DNA of 64,000 nt from Gordonia crocea (lineage in GTDB: Bacteria > Actinomycetota > Actinomycetes > Mycobacteriales > Mycobacteriaceae). A program made the translations under genes and the position numbers. Every line of letters starts with the position of its first letter. The first letter of the stretch is position 1. The stretch spans positions 62,001 to 126,000 of the forward strand of contig NZ_BJOU01000002.1 in the NCBI RefSeq assembly GCF_009932435.1, given 5' to 3'. Under the pieces are notes generated by a model, which was not told the origin of the DNA, made no database searches, and worked only from the letters and a program-made list of their open reading frames with translations. This document shows, piece after piece, positions 28,498 to 38,935 of this stretch.

Positions 28498-29697
28498 TCA
28501 CATCCGGCTTTCGGCGCCCCCGCCGCCGGCCTGGACGACGAAGCGCACGACGCGCTCGTCCTGGGAGACGACCTTGGGGCCGTACTGTTTGTTGACCGTC
28601 GCGAACTGGACCACCCCGTTGCCGACGGCGGTCATCCGGCCGATCGCGCCGTAGCGCTTCTCCAGCACCGTGACCGGCTTGTCCACCGACGGCTTCTCCG
28701 GGGTGGGCTCCTGCAGGGTCTCGATCCGCTGCGTGCGGATGGTCGACACCGCGATCGTGCCCGCGGTCACCGCGCAGCCGCCGAGGCCCGGCTTGTCCGG
28801 CCAGGACCACACCGTGCGCAGCGACTTGCCCGACAGCTGGGCCAGGCGGTCGGCGTTGGAGGTGCCGTCCACCAGGAAGATGGAGTCGTTGGACGGGCAC
28901 AGCGCCGGGTTCGACCCGACGCCCGAGGCGAGGATCTTCGGCCGGGGGTTGGCGCCGGAGGAGAAGCTCGTCACCAGCAGCACCTTGCCCGCCAGCGACG
29001 CCGGGTCGTTGGCCGCGGCCGGGTTCCCGGCGTCACCGGTGGCGACGACCAACTCGCCGCGCGACCGGAAGAACATCGACCCCAGGTTCCCGGTGCGCCC
29101 CTTGGGGATACCGGTGAGGATCGGCTTGGGGACGTCGCCCGCGGCGATGCGGACGATCCGGTTGTCGGTGGCGGTGGTGATGTAGGCGTAGATCAGCCGG
29201 TCTTCGCGATAGGTCGGCGACGGCGCGAAGTCGATGAGGCCACCGTCGCCGGAGGCGTCGACGCCGGGGATCGACTGGACGACCTTGTGCGGCGAGAACC
29301 GGCGTGCGGAGATGATCTTGCCGGTGGACCGCTCGGCGACGATGGTCGACTCGCCGGTGGCGTCGCCGGGCAGCAGGCTCGCCGTCGATTGCAGGCAGGT
29401 GGTGATCACATTGGGATCGGGATCGACACACGGTCCGGGCGGCGGTGACGGCAGCCCGGGGCGCGGTCGCGGCGGGGTCTTCGGCGGCCGCTTGACCTCG
29501 AAAGACTCATTGTTCTTGGAGAACGGTCCGGCGTTGCGCTCGGCGTCTTCCTTGCTGAAATCGGCACACCCGCTGAGGCCCACGGTGAGCAGGACCGCGA
29601 CGACGGCGCCCAGCGCCAACCCGGCACGGCGCCCAGATCCCACGGCGCGGGCTCGGCGCCGAGGGCGTGCGGCGTCGACAGTGGAATCGGCGGACAT
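28498..29697 (-). CDS. lppZ: Lipoprotein LppZ-like, glucose/sorbosone-dehydrogenase-type beta-propeller
   Basis: This is a 399-aa protein. A signal peptide ends in lipobox LSGC (about residue 44), then comes a Pro-rich linker (PPKTPPRPRPGLPSPPPGP). The propeller portion includes RFSPHKVVQSIPGVDASGDGGLIDFAPSPTYREDRLIYAYITT, typical of the GSDH/PQQ-propeller class. Its order matches Rv3006 (LppZ), a surface antigen in mycobacteria. No enzymatic activity can be deduced. The start at ATG 29697 gives a normal signal peptide; the longer frame runs antisense into the DoxX gene. Confidence 0.85.
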   Translation of the reverse strand: MSADSTVDAARPRRRARAVGSGRRAGLALGAVVAVLLTVGLSGCADFSKEDAERNAGPFSKNNESFEVKRPPKTPPRPRPGLPSPPPGPCVDPDPNVITTCLQSTASLLPGDATGESTIVAERSTGKIISARRFSPHKVVQSIPGVDASGDGGLIDFAPSPTYREDRLIYAYITTATDNRIVRIAAGDVPKPILTGIPKGRTGNLGSMFFRSRGELVVATGDAGNPAAANDPASLAGKVLLVTSFSSGANPRPKILASGVGSNPALCPSNDSIFLVDGTSNADRLAQLSGKSLRTVWSWPDKPGLGGCAVTAGTIAVSTIRTQRIETLQEPTPEKPSVDKPVTVLEKRYGAIGRMTAVGNGVVQFATVNKQYGPKVVSQDERVVRFVVQAGGGGAESRM

Positions 29698-29837
29698 GGT
29701 GACCAGCCTAGCGACTGCCGACCCGGTGCCGCCGACGACACCGGCGCGCGCGTCGGACAAACGGGCGACGGCGCCGGACCCGGGTCCGCGTCGGTGCGGC
29801 CCCGCCGCGTCTGCGATCCATTCCGCCGGCTTCGCGC

Positions 29838-29843
29838 TAGCGT
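29838..29843 (+). promoter_or_regulatory. Putative -10 (TAGCGT) of doxX-like gene, leaderless
   Basis: TAGCGT lies 7 nt before ATG 29851, without an RBS. Confidence 0.45.
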
Positions 29844-29850
29844 GGGGGAT

Positions 29851-31068
29851 ATGGGTTCGCATCGAAACGACGACTCGGGCGGCGACGAGGCCGAACGCGA
29901 CGACAAGCACCGCGTGGAACAGTCCCGGATTCCGGCGCCGCCCAGCGGCTACTCGCGCATCGACAGCCTCGACGACCTCGACGTGCCGTCGGATCGGAAC
30001 CGACGACCGGCCACCGACGCCGAGACTGCCGAGGAGAACGGCGCCGGCGCGGAGCAGGGCGAGCAGTCGAACATCAAACCGGCGCCGACCCAGCGGCGCT
30101 CGCACCGCTGGAACCGCAAGCCCTCGATCACCGGGGAGACGCCGGTGACCGTCGACGACGACCCGGCGGCGGACCCCGTCGAAGCCCGGGAGCACCCACC
30201 GACGCCGGTGGCGGCGCTGATCGACGATCCGCTGCCCGAGACCGTTCCCACCGAGGCGGTGCGCGGTGCCGCGTCGACGGAGTCGATGAGCGGTGCCCAG
30301 GCGGAGCCCGAAGCCGACTCGGGGTCTGATCCCGACTCGGGGGCCACCGTCGCATTCGAGGAGCCCGCCACCCCGGTGGCGTTGGTGTCCGAGCCGGAGA
30401 CGGTGCCGGTGCGCACCGGGGAGCCGTACGAGGTAGAGGCCGAGGCGCAGCGGAGCCGCCGCATCACCGACCTCGAGGACGAGGTCGAGGAGCTGACCCG
30501 CCAGAGCCGTCGCGGCACCCTCGACCTGGGACTTCTGGTGTTGCGCCTGGCCGTCGGCGCCTACCTCGCCGTCGACGGTGCCCGCCGCCTGTTCGGCTGG
30601 TTGGACGGACCGTCGCTCAACGGGTTCGAGACCGCGTTGCTGAACACGCCGAACCGCGCGATCGGTTTCGACGAGCAATCTGCCGGGGTGGTGGCGGTCG
30701 GCTGGTCGGTCACACAGATCGTCGTCGGAATCGTGCTGGTGTTCGGCTTCATCACGCCGGTGATCGCCGCATTGGGGCTGGCGGTGGCCTCCCTCGACCT
30801 GGTCTACCGGGTGACCCTGGCCGGGGGCGTCCACCTGTTCGCCGACGAGAAGGGCTCGGCGGCCTTCGAGGCCGCCCTGGTGGTCTTGCTCATCACCATC
30901 ATCCTGTGCGGACCCGGGCGCTACTCGCTCGACGGCGCCCGCGGCTGGGCGCGTCGGCCCGGAATCGGGTCGGTGGCGATGATCATCGTCGGCATTGCCG
31001 TCGCGGTCGGCGTGTGGATGCTGTTCAACGGCACCAATCCGCTGACCTCGCCCGGGAACCCGGGCTAG
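29851..31068 (+). CDS. DoxX-family membrane protein with long acidic disordered N-terminus, Rv3005c-like
   Basis: This is a 405-aa protein. Residues 1 to about 220 are low-complexity, acidic and Pro-rich, and look disordered. From about 228 there is a DoxX domain with four hydrophobic helices (LDLGLLVLRLAVGAYLAVDG ..., AVGWSVTQIVVGIVLVFGF, VIAALGLAVASLDLVYR, EAALVVLLITIILCG), and a final helix near residues 380-395. In M. tuberculosis the homologue joins SodA and SseA in a membrane oxidoreductase complex; that role is inferred here. The extension is longer than in typical DoxX proteins. Confidence 0.85.
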   Translation: MGSHRNDDSGGDEAERDDKHRVEQSRIPAPPSGYSRIDSLDDLDVPSDRNRRPATDAETAEENGAGAEQGEQSNIKPAPTQRRSHRWNRKPSITGETPVTVDDDPAADPVEAREHPPTPVAALIDDPLPETVPTEAVRGAASTESMSGAQAEPEADSGSDPDSGATVAFEEPATPVALVSEPETVPVRTGEPYEVEAEAQRSRRITDLEDEVEELTRQSRRGTLDLGLLVLRLAVGAYLAVDGARRLFGWLDGPSLNGFETALLNTPNRAIGFDEQSAGVVAVGWSVTQIVVGIVLVFGFITPVIAALGLAVASLDLVYRVTLAGGVHLFADEKGSAAFEAALVVLLITIILCGPGRYSLDGARGWARRPGIGSVAMIIVGIAVAVGVWMLFNGTNPLTSPGNPG

Positions 31069-31095
31069 GCGGATCGCCCCGGATCAGTCGACGGA

Positions 31096-32940
31096 TCAGT
31101 CGACCTGGCGGACCGCACCCTTGTCGGCGGAGGTGGCCAGCTTCGCGTAGGCGCGCAGCGCCTTGCTGACCGGGCGCTGGCGGTCGCGCGGCTGCCACGG
31201 CGTATCCGAGGCCTCCATGGCGGCGCGGCGCTGGGCCAGCACCTCGTCGTCGACGAGGACCTTCAGCGTGCGGCTCTTGACGTCGATGAGGATTTCGTCG
31301 CCGTTCTCGACCAGGCCGATGGTGCCGCCGGCCGCCGCCTCCGGGGAGGCGTGCCCGATGACCAGGCCCGACGAGCCGCCGGAGAACCGGCCGTCGGTGA
31401 CCAGCCCGCAGAACTTGCCCATCCCGGTGCCCTTCATGAAGGCCGTCGGGTGCAGCATCTCCTGCATGCCCGGGCCGCCGGCAGGGCCCTCGTAGCGGAT
31501 GACCAGGACCTCGCCCTTCTGCAGCTCCTTCGACAGGATGGCGTGGACGGCGTCCTCCTGGCTCTCGACGACGCGCGCCGGTCCCTGGAAGTGCCACAGC
31601 GACTCGTCGACGCCGGCGGTCTTGAGGACTGCGCCGTTCTCGGCCAGGTTGCCGTGCAGGACGCACAGGCCGCCCTCGACGGTGTAGGCGTGTTCCTTGT
31701 CGCGGATGCAGCCGTCGGCGGCGTCGGTGTCCAGCGAATCCCACCGGTTCGACGTGGAGAACGGCTCGGTGGTGCGGACGCCGCCGGGTGCCGCGTGGAA
31801 CAGCTCCAGGGCCTCTTCGGTCGCCGTGCCACCGCGGATGTCCCAGTCGGCCAGGTATTCCTTGAGCGACGGGGCGTGGACCGGCGCGACGTTCTGGTTC
31901 AACAGGCCCGCGCGGTTCAGCTCACCGAGGATCGCGGGGATGCCGCCGGCCCGGTGGACGTGCTCCATGTAGTACTTCGGCGAGTTGGGCGCGACCTTGG
32001 CCAGGCACGGGACGTTGCGCGAGATGCGGTCGATGTCGTGCAGGTTGAAGTCCATCTCGGCCTCCTGGGCGGCGGCCAGGATGTGCAGGACGGTGTTGGT
32101 GGAACCACCCATGGCGACGTCGAGGGCCATCGCGTTCTCAAAAGCCTCGCGGCTGGCGACGTTGCGCGGCAGGACCGACTCGTCGTCGTCGCGGTAATAG
32201 CGGGTGGCGATGTCGACGATCAGTTCGCCGGCCCTGGTGAACAGGTTGCGGCGGGCGACCTGCGTGGCCAGCGTCGAGCCGTTGCCGGGCAGCGAGAGAC
32301 CCAGCGCCTCGGTCAGACAGTTCATCGAGTTGGCGGTGAACATGCCCGAACACGAACCGCAGGTGGGACAGGCCGACCGCTCGACCTCGAGCAGCTCCTT
32401 GTCGTTGACGTTGCTGTCGGCCGACGCGGAGATCGCGTCGACCAAGTCCAGGCCGGGGTGGACGACGCCGTTGACGACCACCGAGGTGCCGGCCTCCATC
32501 GGGCCGCCGGAGACGAAGACGGTCGGGATGTTGAGCCGCAGCGCGGCGTTGAGCATGCCGGGGGTGATCTTGTCGCAGTTGGAGATGCAGACCAGCGCGT
32601 CGGCGGTGTGCGCGTTGACCATGTACTCGACGGAGTCGGCGATGATCTCGCGGCTGGGCAGCGAATACAGCATGCCGCCGTGGCCCATGGCGATCCCGTC
32701 GTCGACGGCGATCGTGTGGAACTCGCGCGCGATGCCGCCGGCTTCCTTCACCGCGTCGGCGACGATCTCGCCGACGTTCTTGAGGTGGACGTGGCCGGGG
32801 ACGAACTGGGTGTAGGAGTTCGCGATGGCGACGATCGGCTTGCCGAAATCGTCGTCGGTCATACCGGTCGCGCGCCAGAGGGCGCGCGCTCCGGCAGCCT
32901 CTCGGCCGACGGTGGTGGTGCGTGACCGGAGGGGTGGCAT
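31096..32940 (-). CDS. ilvD: Dihydroxy-acid dehydratase
   Basis: This is a 614-aa protein, close to E. coli IlvD (616). Motifs are [32 protein letters not shown] (Fe-S and catalytic region), [19 protein letters not shown] (cluster cysteine) and the C-terminal [20 protein letters not shown]. It dehydrates 2,3-dihydroxy acids to 2-keto acids in isoleucine/valine synthesis. The sequence is strikingly E. coli-like. The ATG at 32940 has GAGGA 5 nt upstream; the frame extends 20 codons further up but without homology. It lies 2 kb upstream of ilvBNC on the opposite strand. Confidence 0.96.
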   Translation of the reverse strand: MPPLRSRTTTVGREAAGARALWRATGMTDDDFGKPIVAIANSYTQFVPGHVHLKNVGEIVADAVKEAGGIAREFHTIAVDDGIAMGHGGMLYSLPSREIIADSVEYMVNAHTADALVCISNCDKITPGMLNAALRLNIPTVFVSGGPMEAGTSVVVNGVVHPGLDLVDAISASADSNVNDKELLEVERSACPTCGSCSGMFTANSMNCLTEALGLSLPGNGSTLATQVARRNLFTRAGELIVDIATRYYRDDDESVLPRNVASREAFENAMALDVAMGGSTNTVLHILAAAQEAEMDFNLHDIDRISRNVPCLAKVAPNSPKYYMEHVHRAGGIPAILGELNRAGLLNQNVAPVHAPSLKEYLADWDIRGGTATEEALELFHAAPGGVRTTEPFSTSNRWDSLDTDAADGCIRDKEHAYTVEGGLCVLHGNLAENGAVLKTAGVDESLWHFQGPARVVESQEDAVHAILSKELQKGEVLVIRYEGPAGGPGMQEMLHPTAFMKGTGMGKFCGLVTDGRFSGGSSGLVIGHASPEAAAGGTIGLVENGDEILIDVKSRTLKVLVDDEVLAQRRAAMEASDTPWQPRDRQRPVSKALRAYAKLATSADKGAVRQVD

Positions 32941-33067
32941 GGGATCCTCGCTCGGAGTCGACGGGGCGCTCAGCATCGGGCTGGTGAGCTGCGCGCACAT
33001 GGAAAGCTACTGGTCATATTCTACGCCGCGGGGGCCAGCGATTATTCCCCAGCCGGGCGGCCCGGCC

Positions 33068-34408
33068 TCAGATGCCCAGGACGGCCTTGGCGATGGTGAA
33101 GTAGATGACGAGCCCGGTCGCGTCGCAGAACGTGCTGATGAACGGGGTGGAGAAGACGGCCGGGTCCACCTTGATGGCGCGCGCAGCCAACGGCATCACC
33201 CCGCCGACCGTGGCGGCGACGGCGCAGACCGAGACGATCGTCAGGCCGATCACGGTCCCGATGCCGCGGTCGTAGGCCAGGCCCGCGACGCCGAACCCGA
33301 CGAGACCGAGGGCGGCCCCCATGGTGAGGCCGACGCGGACCTCCTTGAACGCCACGCGGGCGACGTCGGTGCCGGTCACCTCCTCGGTGGCGATGGCGCG
33401 GGTGACCGTGGTCGCCGCCTGGGAGCCGGTGTTGCCGCCGATGCCGGTCAGCAGCGGGATGAACAGGGCCAGTGCCACCTTTTGCTCGAGGGTCCCCTCG
33501 AAGACTTCCAGGACGTTGACCGTCAGGATGGCGGACACGGCGAGGACGAACAGCCACACGACGCGCGCCCGGGTGATGGCGAGGATCGACGACTGCAAAT
33601 ACGGCGTCCGCAGCGGTTCGCGGGCGCCGGCGCGGGCCTCGTCCTCGTCGCGCGCCGCCTCGACGACCTCGGCGGCGTCGTCGAGCGTCAGGATCCCGAT
33701 CAGCCGACCCTCGTGGTCGACCACCGGCATGGCCAGCACGCCGCGGTCCACGCACCGGCGGGCCGCCGATTCGGCATCCTCGTCGGCACGGGCGAAGATC
33801 GGCGGGTTGGCGTGGTCGGCGACCGGCTCGTCGGGATCGGCCAGCAGGATCTCGCGCAGCCCGACCACGCCGACCAGCCGGCGTTGGTGGTCGGTGACCG
33901 GGATGGCGTAGATCGTTTCGGCGTCGCGGCCGCGGCGTTTGACCCGCTCGACCGCGGTGCCGCAGCGCTCGTCGTCGAAGACGTGGATGTACTCCGGGCT
34001 CATCCGCCGTCCGACCGAGCCGCGCGGGAAGCCCAACACCACCGCGGTCGCCTCGCGTTCGGCGGGGGACAGGTTGCGGATCAGCTGCTTGGCGATCTTC
34101 GCGGGGAGTTCGTCGAGTAGTTCGGCGCGGTCGTCGGGGTCGAGGTGGTCGAAGGCCTCGGCGACGTCGGCGGTGCCCAGCGTCGAAACGAGGTCGGCCT
34201 GCGCGTCGGGGTCGAGGTGGTCGAAGACGCGGACCGCCCGGTCCTTGGGCAGCACCCGGAAGGCGATGGTGCGCGTCTTGCGGTCCAGGGCGTCGAGGAC
34301 CGCGGCGGCGTCTTGGGCCGGCAGGGCGGCCAGTTCGGCGCCGGCGTCGGCGAGATGACCCCTCTCGATCGCCTGCTGCACGTTCTTGGCGGTGGCGGCG
34401 GTCTGCAT
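33068..34408 (-). CDS. mgtE: MgtE-type magnesium transporter
   Basis: This is a 446-aa protein with the full MgtE layout. It has an N-terminal helical superfamily domain (about 1-125, with the repeated HLDPDxxAELL pattern), paired CBS domains (about 130-260, including VVGLREILLADPDEPV and IGILTLDDAAEVVEAA), and five transmembrane helices from about 285 with the conserved PLLTGIGGNTGSQAATTVTRAIA. It takes up Mg2+ gated by cytosolic Mg2+ bound at the CBS/N domains. It converges toward ilvD and is 22 bp downstream of the PH-domain gene. Confidence 0.93.
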   Translation of the reverse strand: MQTAATAKNVQQAIERGHLADAGAELAALPAQDAAAVLDALDRKTRTIAFRVLPKDRAVRVFDHLDPDAQADLVSTLGTADVAEAFDHLDPDDRAELLDELPAKIAKQLIRNLSPAEREATAVVLGFPRGSVGRRMSPEYIHVFDDERCGTAVERVKRRGRDAETIYAIPVTDHQRRLVGVVGLREILLADPDEPVADHANPPIFARADEDAESAARRCVDRGVLAMPVVDHEGRLIGILTLDDAAEVVEAARDEDEARAGAREPLRTPYLQSSILAITRARVVWLFVLAVSAILTVNVLEVFEGTLEQKVALALFIPLLTGIGGNTGSQAATTVTRAIATEEVTGTDVARVAFKEVRVGLTMGAALGLVGFGVAGLAYDRGIGTVIGLTIVSVCAVAATVGGVMPLAARAIKVDPAVFSTPFISTFCDATGLVIYFTIAKAVLGI

Positions 34409-34430
34409 CGCGACCCTTCCGTGGCTGGGG

Positions 34431-34898
34431 TCAGTCGTCGAGCGACCGGGCGGCGCGTTCGGCGGCGAAGGGGTCGGGCACGCGGCCGCCGCTGCGCTCG
34501 GCAATGGCCGGCAGGTCGTGGAAGCCGACCGCGGGCAACGGGATCCGGTCACCGGAGGTGGTCACCGCGCGGACCGCCGACCACTTGGGGAACTGCAGAC
34601 CCGCGACGTCGGACCAGGCGATCCGGTCGGTGCGGAAGGTGCGGTAGGCGGTCAGCCCGTCGTCGTCGACGGCGGTGCGCAGCCGGCGGATCCACAGGAC
34701 CAGCACGATCGGGGCGAGGAGCGTCCACCCGAGGTAGCGGATGTCGACCCCGGCGAAGACGAGTGCGATGACCAGGACGCCGATGGCGGCGAGGTAGGCG
34801 ATGCCGGACAGGCGGAGAACCAGCGGCTCGGCCGGGGTCTCGACGCGCGGGTCAGCAGGAGGATAGATGGGGAGGTCGGGGGAATCGGGGGCAGCCAC
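34431..34898 (-). CDS. PH-domain membrane protein, CFP6/Rv3004-like
   Basis: This is a 155-aa protein. The N-terminal about 25 residues are polar, followed by two hydrophobic helices (about 28-50 and 55-70), then a bacterial PH-like (DUF2581-type) domain starting RLRTAVDDDGLTAYRTFRTDRIAWSDVAGLQFPKWSAVRAV. It matches the position of low-molecular-weight antigen CFP6 next to ilvB in M. tuberculosis. The function is unknown. It is probably co-transcribed with mgtE and is divergent from the ilv leader. Confidence 0.8.
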   Translation of the reverse strand: MAAPDSPDLPIYPPADPRVETPAEPLVLRLSGIAYLAAIGVLVIALVFAGVDIRYLGWTLLAPIVLVLWIRRLRTAVDDDGLTAYRTFRTDRIAWSDVAGLQFPKWSAVRAVTTSGDRIPLPAVGFHDLPAIAERSGGRVPDPFAAERAARSLDD

Positions 34899-34958
34899 GA
34901 ACCCATTGTGTCATCACGCCGCACGGGGCCCCGTCCGGCCGGGTTGCCGCCGGGCGGT

Positions 34959-34988
34959 TTGACTAGCCGTATTGCGCAGTCCTAATGT
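34959..34988 (+). promoter_or_regulatory. Promoter of ilvBNC (TTGACT -18- TAATGT)
   Basis: The -35 TTGACT at 34959-34964 and the -10 TAATGT at 34983-34988 are separated by an 18-bp spacer. The -10 ends 7 nt before the leader-peptide GTG, so the transcript probably begins at that codon. Confidence 0.7.
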
Positions 34989-34995
34989 TGTCTTC

Positions 34996-35043
34996 GTGAT
35001 CACCAACGGCATTCTCGTAGTACTCGGTCGGCGCGTCGCCTGA
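34996..35043 (+). CDS. ilvL: ilv leader peptide (attenuation)
   Basis: This 15-codon ORF reads [15 protein letters not shown], with a GTG start and TGA stop. The run I-L-V-V-L puts the regulating branched-chain amino-acid codons in the middle. It is followed by a pause-type hairpin overlapping its end and a terminator at 35081-35114, then ilvB. The layout matches the ilvB leader peptides described in Corynebacterium and mycobacteria. There is no RBS; the promoter spacing implies leaderless translation. Confidence 0.8.
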   Translation: MITNGILVVLGRRVA

Positions 35044-35046
35044 CCG
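35025..35046 (+). promoter_or_regulatory. Leader hairpin overlapping ilv leader stop
   Basis: CGGTC-GGCG pairs with CGCC-TGACCG, with one bulged base. It is probably the pause or antiterminator-partner stem of the attenuator. Confidence 0.5.
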
Positions 35047-35080
35047 GTCACTTCGTAGACCCCCGTCACGATCGACGCGC

Positions 35081-35114
35081 CCCTCGCACAGCCCATCGCT
35101 GTCGAGGGTTTTTT
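35081..35114 (+). terminator. Attenuator terminator before ilvB
   Basis: CCCTCG-CACAGC pairs with GCTGT-CGAGGG (one bulge) and is followed by TTTTTT. It lies between the leader peptide and the ilvB RBS. Confidence 0.88.
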
Positions 35115-35164
35115 ATTGCCCATACCCCGTCAACGAAGACCCGGCCCAAGAAGGAAGCACGCTC

Positions 35165-37105
35165 GTGAGCGCTCCGACAGCAGATGCCACCGGTTCCGAC
35201 TCGGCGCAGACGTTTGACACGTTGCGCACGAAGTCGCCCGCCGGCGGTACGTTGCGAACCTCCCCATCCAGAACCGTCGCCCCCGAACGGGTCAGCGGCG
35301 CCCAGTCGGTCGTCCGCTCCCTGGAGGAACTCGGCGTCGACGTGGTGTTCGGCATCCCGGGTGGCGCGATCCTTCCCGCCTACGATCCGCTGCTGGACTC
35401 CGAGAAGGTCCGCCACGTCCTGGTCCGCCACGAGCAGGGTGCCGGCCACGCCGCCACCGGCTATGCCCAGATCGCCGGCCGTGCCGGGGTCATGATGGCG
35501 ACCTCCGGGCCCGGTGCGACCAACCTGGTCACCCCGCTGGCCGACGCGCAGATGGACTCGGTCCCGGTGGTCGCGATCACCGGCCAGGTCGGGCGGGGCC
35601 TGATCGGCACCGACGCCTTCCAAGAGGCCGACATCTCCGGCATCACCATGCCGATCACGAAGCACAACTTCCTGGTCAGCAACGCCGCCGACATTCCCAA
35701 GGTGATGGCCGAGGCGTTCTACCTCGCCGAGAGCGGCCGCCCCGGCGCGGTCCTCGTCGACATCCCCAAGGACATCCTGCAGGCGCAGACGACCTTCTCG
35801 TGGCCGCCGCAGCTGGACCTGCCCGGCTACCGCCCGGTGGTCAAGCCCCACGGCAAGCAGGTCCGCGAAGCGGCCCGGATGATCCTGGCGTCCACGTCGC
35901 CGGTGCTCTACGTCGGCGGTGGCGTGATCAAGGCCAACGCCGCGCCGCAGCTGATGGAGCTCGCCGAGCTGACCGGAATCCCCGTCGTCACCACGCTGAT
36001 GGCCCGCGGCGCGTTCCCCGACGGGCACCGGCAGCACATCGGCATGCCCGGCATGCACGGCAAGGTCTCGGCCGTCGCCGGCCTGCAGCGCAGCGATCTG
36101 CTGATCACCCTGGGAGCACGCTTCGACGACCGGGTGACCGGCCAGTTGGACTCCTTCGCGCCCGACGCCAAGGTCATCCACGCCGATATCGACCCGGCCG
36201 AGATCGGAAAGAACCGTCACGCCGACGTGCCGATCGTCGGGGATTGCCAGGCCGTCATCGGCGACCTGATCGAGGCGCTGCGCGCCGAGCTGGCCACCGG
36301 GGCGAAGCTGCCCGAGATGACCGAGTGGTGGGCCTACCTCGACAATCTGCGCGACACCTTCCCGCTCAGCTACGACAAGCAGTCCGACGGTTCACTCTCG
36401 CCCGAGTTCGTCATCGAGGAGCTGGGCAAGGCCGCCGGGCCGGACGCCGCCTATGTCGCCGGCGTCGGCCAGCACCAGATGTGGGCGGCCCAGTTCATCT
36501 CCTACGAGAACCCGCGCACCTGGCTCAATTCGGGTGGGCTGGGCACCATGGGCTACTCGATCCCGGCCGCCATGGGGGCCAAGATGGCCGATCCCGAGCT
36601 CGAGGTCTGGGCCATCGACGGCGACGGCTGCTTCCAGATGACCAACCAGGAGCTGGCCACCTGTGCGATCGAGGGCATCCCGATCAAGGTGGCGCTGATC
36701 AACAACGGCAACCTGGGCATGGTGCGCCAGTGGCAGACGTTGTTCTACGACCAGCGCTACTCCAGCACCGACCTGGCCACCCACTCGCGCCGGATCCCGG
36801 ATTTCGTGAAGCTGGCCGAGGCGTTGGGGTGCGTCGCCTTCCGCGTCGAGCGCGAGGAGGACGTCGCCGAGACGATCGCCAAGGCGCGCGAGATCAACGA
36901 CCGTCCGGTGCTGATCGACTTCATCGTCGGCGCCGATGCGCAGGTGTGGCCGATGGTCGCCGCCGGTACCGGCAACGACGAGATCATGGCGGCCCGCGAC
37001 ATCCGGCCGTTGTTCGACGACGACGAGGCGGCCTCCGAGCCGGCTGTGATCCACGAAGTGATGGCGGCCGGCGAGAGCGCCGACGCGACGGAGGAGGACA
37101 AGTGA
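35165..37105 (+). CDS. ilvB: Acetolactate synthase large subunit
   Basis: This is a 646-aa ThDP enzyme. A variable 45-residue lead is followed by [27 protein letters not shown] with the catalytic-Glu segment [16 protein letters not shown] central FAD-binding domain and the C-terminal ThDP motif [15 protein letters not shown]...INN complete it. It makes acetolactate or acetohydroxybutyrate for Val, Leu and Ile. The GTG at 35165 has AAGGAAG about 7 nt upstream. It is the first structural gene of ilvBNC, controlled by the attenuator upstream, and overlaps ilvN by 4 bp. Confidence 0.96.
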   Translation: MSAPTADATGSDSAQTFDTLRTKSPAGGTLRTSPSRTVAPERVSGAQSVVRSLEELGVDVVFGIPGGAILPAYDPLLDSEKVRHVLVRHEQGAGHAATGYAQIAGRAGVMMATSGPGATNLVTPLADAQMDSVPVVAITGQVGRGLIGTDAFQEADISGITMPITKHNFLVSNAADIPKVMAEAFYLAESGRPGAVLVDIPKDILQAQTTFSWPPQLDLPGYRPVVKPHGKQVREAARMILASTSPVLYVGGGVIKANAAPQLMELAELTGIPVVTTLMARGAFPDGHRQHIGMPGMHGKVSAVAGLQRSDLLITLGARFDDRVTGQLDSFAPDAKVIHADIDPAEIGKNRHADVPIVGDCQAVIGDLIEALRAELATGAKLPEMTEWWAYLDNLRDTFPLSYDKQSDGSLSPEFVIEELGKAAGPDAAYVAGVGQHQMWAAQFISYENPRTWLNSGGLGTMGYSIPAAMGAKMADPELEVWAIDGDGCFQMTNQELATCAIEGIPIKVALINNGNLGMVRQWQTLFYDQRYSSTDLATHSRRIPDFVKLAEALGCVAFRVEREEDVAETIAKAREINDRPVLIDFIVGADAQVWPMVAAGTGNDEIMAARDIRPLFDDDEAASEPAVIHEVMAAGESADATEEDK

Positions 37106-37602
37106 CCACGCATACGCTTTCGGTCTTGGTCGAGGACCGTCCGGGTGTTCTCGCCCGCGTGTCGGGATTGTTCTCCCGGCGCGGCTTCAACATCGCGTCG
37201 CTGGCCGTCGGCCCGACCGAGATCAAGGGCATGTCCCGGATGACGATCATGGTCGAGGTGGCAGACTTCCCCCTCGAGCAGGTGACCAAGCAGCTCAACA
37301 AGCTGGTCAACGTCATCAAGATCGTCGAGCAGGACCCGACCCAGTCGGTCAGCCGCGAGCTCGTGATGATCAAGGTCCGTGCCGATGCCGCCCAGCGCGG
37401 CGAAGTCTTGCAGATCGTCGATCTGTTCCGCGCCCACATCATCGACGTGGCGCCGGAGTCGGTGACCGTCGAGGCGACGGGCACGAATGAAAAACTGGAT
37501 GCGCTCTTGCGGATGCTGGACCCGTATGGGATCCGCGAGATCGCGCAGTCCGGGGCCGTCACCCTCGGCCGCGGTCCGCGAAGCATGTCCACCAACCGGT
37601 AG
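37102..37602 (+). CDS. ilvN: Acetolactate synthase small (regulatory) subunit
   Basis: This is a 166-aa protein. The N-terminal ACT domain ([35 protein letters not shown]) binds valine for feedback control, and the C-terminal ACT-like domain contacts IlvB. The start GTG overlaps the ilvB stop (GTGA) and uses the GGAGGA at the end of ilvB as RBS. The length is typical of actinobacterial IlvN. Confidence 0.96.
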   Translation: MTTHTLSVLVEDRPGVLARVSGLFSRRGFNIASLAVGPTEIKGMSRMTIMVEVADFPLEQVTKQLNKLVNVIKIVEQDPTQSVSRELVMIKVRADAAQRGEVLQIVDLFRAHIIDVAPESVTVEATGTNEKLDALLRMLDPYGIREIAQSGAVTLGRGPRSMSTNR

Positions 37603-37669
37603 CGCGTCCGCGCCACCTGAGACAATCGGAACCAACCAATCGGCCGGCGCCGCCGGCCACCACTCCTGA

Positions 37670-38695
<1,026 letters not shown>

Positions 38696-38718
38696 GTCTC
38701 AACTCGAGCCCGCTCGAC

Positions 38719-38756
38719 GGAGCCCGCACCGGAATTCCGGTGCGGGCTCCCGCTTT
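38719..38756 (+). terminator. Terminator after ilvC
   Basis: A perfect 32-bp palindrome (38719-38750; half-site GGAGCCCGCACCGGAA) is followed by CCGCTTTT. The 21-bp repeat array begins within 10 bp of its T run. Confidence 0.88.
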
Positions 38757-38759
38757 TCG

Positions 38760-38878
38760 CCGACTGGGCCCTCAGTTCCGTCGACTGGGCCCTCAATTCC
38801 GTCGACTGGGCCCTCAATTCCGTCGACTGGGCCCTCGAATCCGTCGACTGGGCCCTGTTTCTCGTCGAGTGGACACCC
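38760..38878 (+). repeat. Array 3 of 21-bp tandem repeat (5 units plus 1 degenerate)
   Basis: GACTGGGCCCT cores lie at 38762, 38783, 38804, 38825 and 38846, with a degenerate GAGTGGACACC at 38867, again at exactly 21-bp spacing. Spacers are CAATTCCGTC-like. The array fills the space between the ilvC terminator and the terminator of the convergent protease gene. Confidence 0.95.
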
Positions 38879-38886
38879 CAACAAAG

Positions 38887-38916
38887 ACGAACCCCGCACC
38901 GAGGTGCGGGGTTCGT
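38887..38916 (-). terminator. Terminator of the secreted protease gene
   Basis: The 14-bp perfect stem (ACGAACCCCGCACC with its complement, 2-nt loop) is followed on the minus strand by CTTTGTT. It lies 20 bp past the stop of the minus-strand protease. Confidence 0.8.
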
Positions 38917-38935
38917 GGTGCCGGGCGGTGCTCGG

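Noticed and set aside
28498..30834. 778-residue minus-strand gene including lppZ
   Set aside because: The part beyond 29697 is antisense to the doxX-like gene; a proper lipoprotein signal peptide begins at 29697.
32941..33067. T-box or other amino-acid riboswitch before ilvD
   Set aside because: No T-box consensus, specifier loop or terminator hairpin could be found; only a probable -10 (TAGAAT on the minus strand) and an in-frame 20-codon extension are present.
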